From JACMJL01 sp963791805 (lineage in GTDB: Bacteria; Bacillota; Clostridia; Clostridiales; Clostridiaceae): a DNA stretch of 64,000 bases. The stretch covers positions 372,001-436,000 of the forward strand of contig CAWBTU010000004.1 of NCBI GenBank assembly GCA_963791805.1, read 5' to 3'. A program made the position numbers and the translations under genes. Within the stretch, counting starts at the first letter, position 1. Every line of letters starts with the position of its first letter. The notes below the pieces were generated by a model. The model saw nothing but the letters and a program-made list of their open reading frames with translations, was not told the DNA's origin and did not search any database. This document shows positions 62,871-64,000 of the stretch, in pieces.

Positions 62871-63263
62871 TTAATGTGTCTTCATTATTTTAGTCACTGT
62901 TATTACTTTATTAACTGTCGTACCTTTGTCTTCCAAATTCCTTATTCTTACTGTATTATTCATATGTTCATATTTAAAATCACATATGCCATGTTTCATA
63001 AACAGTGCTCTTAACTCCTTAGATTTATATCCAAGGTCGTTTTCAATTACATTGAAGTATTCTACAGGTATGTGGTAAGCAGTTTCTGTCTTGTACCTAG
63101 CATCCAACTTCTCCTCTGCAAACTGGTATATTTCCTTATAGCAACTTTTAAAACCTTTTTTATTAACCATTACGATTAACTTATGTTTTAATTTATTTAA
63201 TTTTGATGCTAGTTTACGTTCTCCTCCAAAGTATGCGAAATTAGTTATATATTCTTTATTCAT
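62871..63263 (-). CDS. Chimeric protein: methylase N-terminus joined to the DUF927-like tail
   Basis: The first 23 residues (NKEYITNFAYFGGERKLASK) copy the start of the adenine methylase next door, including the upstream DNA. From about residue 38 onward (YKEIYQFAEEKLDARYKTET then AYHIPVEYFNVIENDLGYKS) it copies the tail of the protein at the right edge. It has no methylase motifs. The ribosome site is that of the methylase. Such a gene can arise by unequal recombination; its product may be inert or may compete with either parent. Confidence 0.75.
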   Translation of the reverse strand: MNKEYITNFAYFGGERKLASKLNKLKHKLIVMVNKKGFKSCYKEIYQFAEEKLDARYKTETAYHIPVEYFNVIENDLGYKSKELRALFMKHGICDFKYEHMNNTVRIRNLEDKGTTVNKVITVTKIMKTH

Positions 63264-63337
63264 GTTATCTCTCCTTTAAATTAAATTTATTGAATCAGCA
63301 GTGAAAGGAATATGTATTCCTTTCACTCAAATTTTGC

Positions 63338-64000
63338 TTATATCATTTTTGTTACTGTTATTACTTTTTTACCCTCTTTAGTTCCTCCACCTATAGGTGC
63401 TATTTTTACTGTATTATCTAATCCTGTCTTACCATCAGGTGTATTAAATGTACAAACTGCATTCTCCATAAACGATATTCTTAACTCTTTAGATTTATAT
63501 CCAAGATTGTTTTCAATTACATTGAAGTAATCCACTGGTATATGGTAAGCAGTTTCTGTCTTGTACCTAGAATCCAACTTTTCCTCTGCAAACTGACACA
63601 CTTCTTTATAAGAACTTTCGAAATTCTTTTCCTCAACAACTACTTCTTTTATTTTAATCTTTGCATGTAAAATTAGTGTTTGTACATATTCTGTTAAATC
63701 ATTTATGTTAAAATCTAAACCAATATATTCTTTACCTAGCTTAGCTGCTAACAACACAACAGCTAACTTTTCTGCAAGTCCTTTGGAAATACCATCGTTA
63801 CCCACATTATTTTGAAGTCTGATTTGTTCTTCTTTTAAGTAGTTAATAAGTTTTTCAAAGTTATTTTCAGTTAATCCATTTTCAAATAGTTTATTTACAA
63901 AGTCCATTCCTACACATCCATAATTTTCTTTACTTGTTTCCTCTACTTTCTTAGCTTCTACTTCGTCTTTTATCAAATCACCTTGTACAGCATTAACTTC
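63338..64000 (-). CDS. C-terminal part of a DUF927-like replication protein (3' end only)
   Basis: The frame runs off the right edge of the window, so the start is not seen. The visible 220 residues (NYGCVGMDFVNKLFENGLTE, AEKLAVVLLAAKLGKEYIGL, FAEEKLDSRYKTETAYHIPV) match the helical end of DUF927 helicase-primase-like proteins found in phages and plasmids. That would make it part of the element's replication module. The identification is from pattern and is uncertain because the catalytic core lies outside. Confidence 0.55.
   Translation of the reverse strand, partial: EVNAVQGDLIKDEVEAKKVEETSKENYGCVGMDFVNKLFENGLTENNFEKLINYLKEEQIRLQNNVGNDGISKGLAEKLAVVLLAAKLGKEYIGLDFNINDLTEYVQTLILHAKIKIKEVVVEEKNFESSYKEVCQFAEEKLDSRYKTETAYHIPVDYFNVIENNLGYKSKELRISFMENAVCTFNTPDGKTGLDNTVKIAPIGGGTKEGKKVITVTKMI

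Noticed and set aside
1..64000. tRNA or rRNA genes, including a tRNA as the integration site
   Set aside because: No cloverleaf or rRNA segment was recognised; serine integrases usually use protein-coding or intergenic sites.

Overview
The window looks like the chromosome of a low-GC, anaerobic, probably spore-forming Clostridium. The base composition is strongly AT-rich, genes carry strong GGAGG ribosome sites, and the left end encodes a glycyl-radical enzyme (YjjI) with its radical-SAM activase (YjjW). A membrane-protein tail at the very left resembles spore germination permeases. No rRNA, tRNA or CRISPR array was recognised.

Bases 1 to about 5,340 are ordinary chromosome: the permease tail, yjjW-yjjI, a small coiled-coil protein, and a YyaL/DUF255 thioredoxin-fold gene broken by a 21-base in-frame insertion that brings in three stop codons. 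From about 5,400 to the right edge the DNA has the character of one large mobile element. It opens with a large serine recombinase (the probable integrase) and a small Hin-type recombinase. Almost every gene is on the minus strand, and many small genes are of phage or plasmid type. The right boundary lies outside the window.

Regions of the element are as follows. 5.4-16.6 kb holds recombinases, small unknown genes and stretches of decayed sequence between terminators. 16.7-25.4 kb is a defence island with a type I restriction system (hsdR, a frameshifted hsdS, hsdM) and a Lamassu-like pair (DUF4297-like nuclease plus a Rad50-like ATPase with a CxxC hook). 25.7-29.4 kb carries accessory genes: LRR protein, DUF4869 protein, nucleotidyltransferase and a zinc-finger protein. 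29.6-53.7 kb is a cell-envelope module: secreted proteins of 1249 and 894 residues, a lipoprotein with S-layer-like repeats, a prepilin fused to a BspA-type leucine-rich repeat array, single-pass proteins, and a 1700-residue polytopic membrane protein. A cluster of small coiled-coil and helix-turn-helix proteins sits inside it. 54-64 kb has small phage-type genes, repeat-rich non-coding DNA, a phosphoesterase, an HNH-like protein, a D12-class adenine methylase, a chimeric gene, and the tail of a DUF927-like protein.

The most unusual part is the envelope module. Its proteins share domains and duplicated control regions and appear to form one surface machine, possibly the extracellular part of a conjugation or attachment apparatus. 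No conjugation ATPase or relaxase was recognised here, so that role is inference. Families duplicated across the element (a four-member two-repeat family, a KLLMDSIKDEDY family, a 52-residue shared domain, and a gene stitched from two neighbours) show that it grows by copying its own parts.
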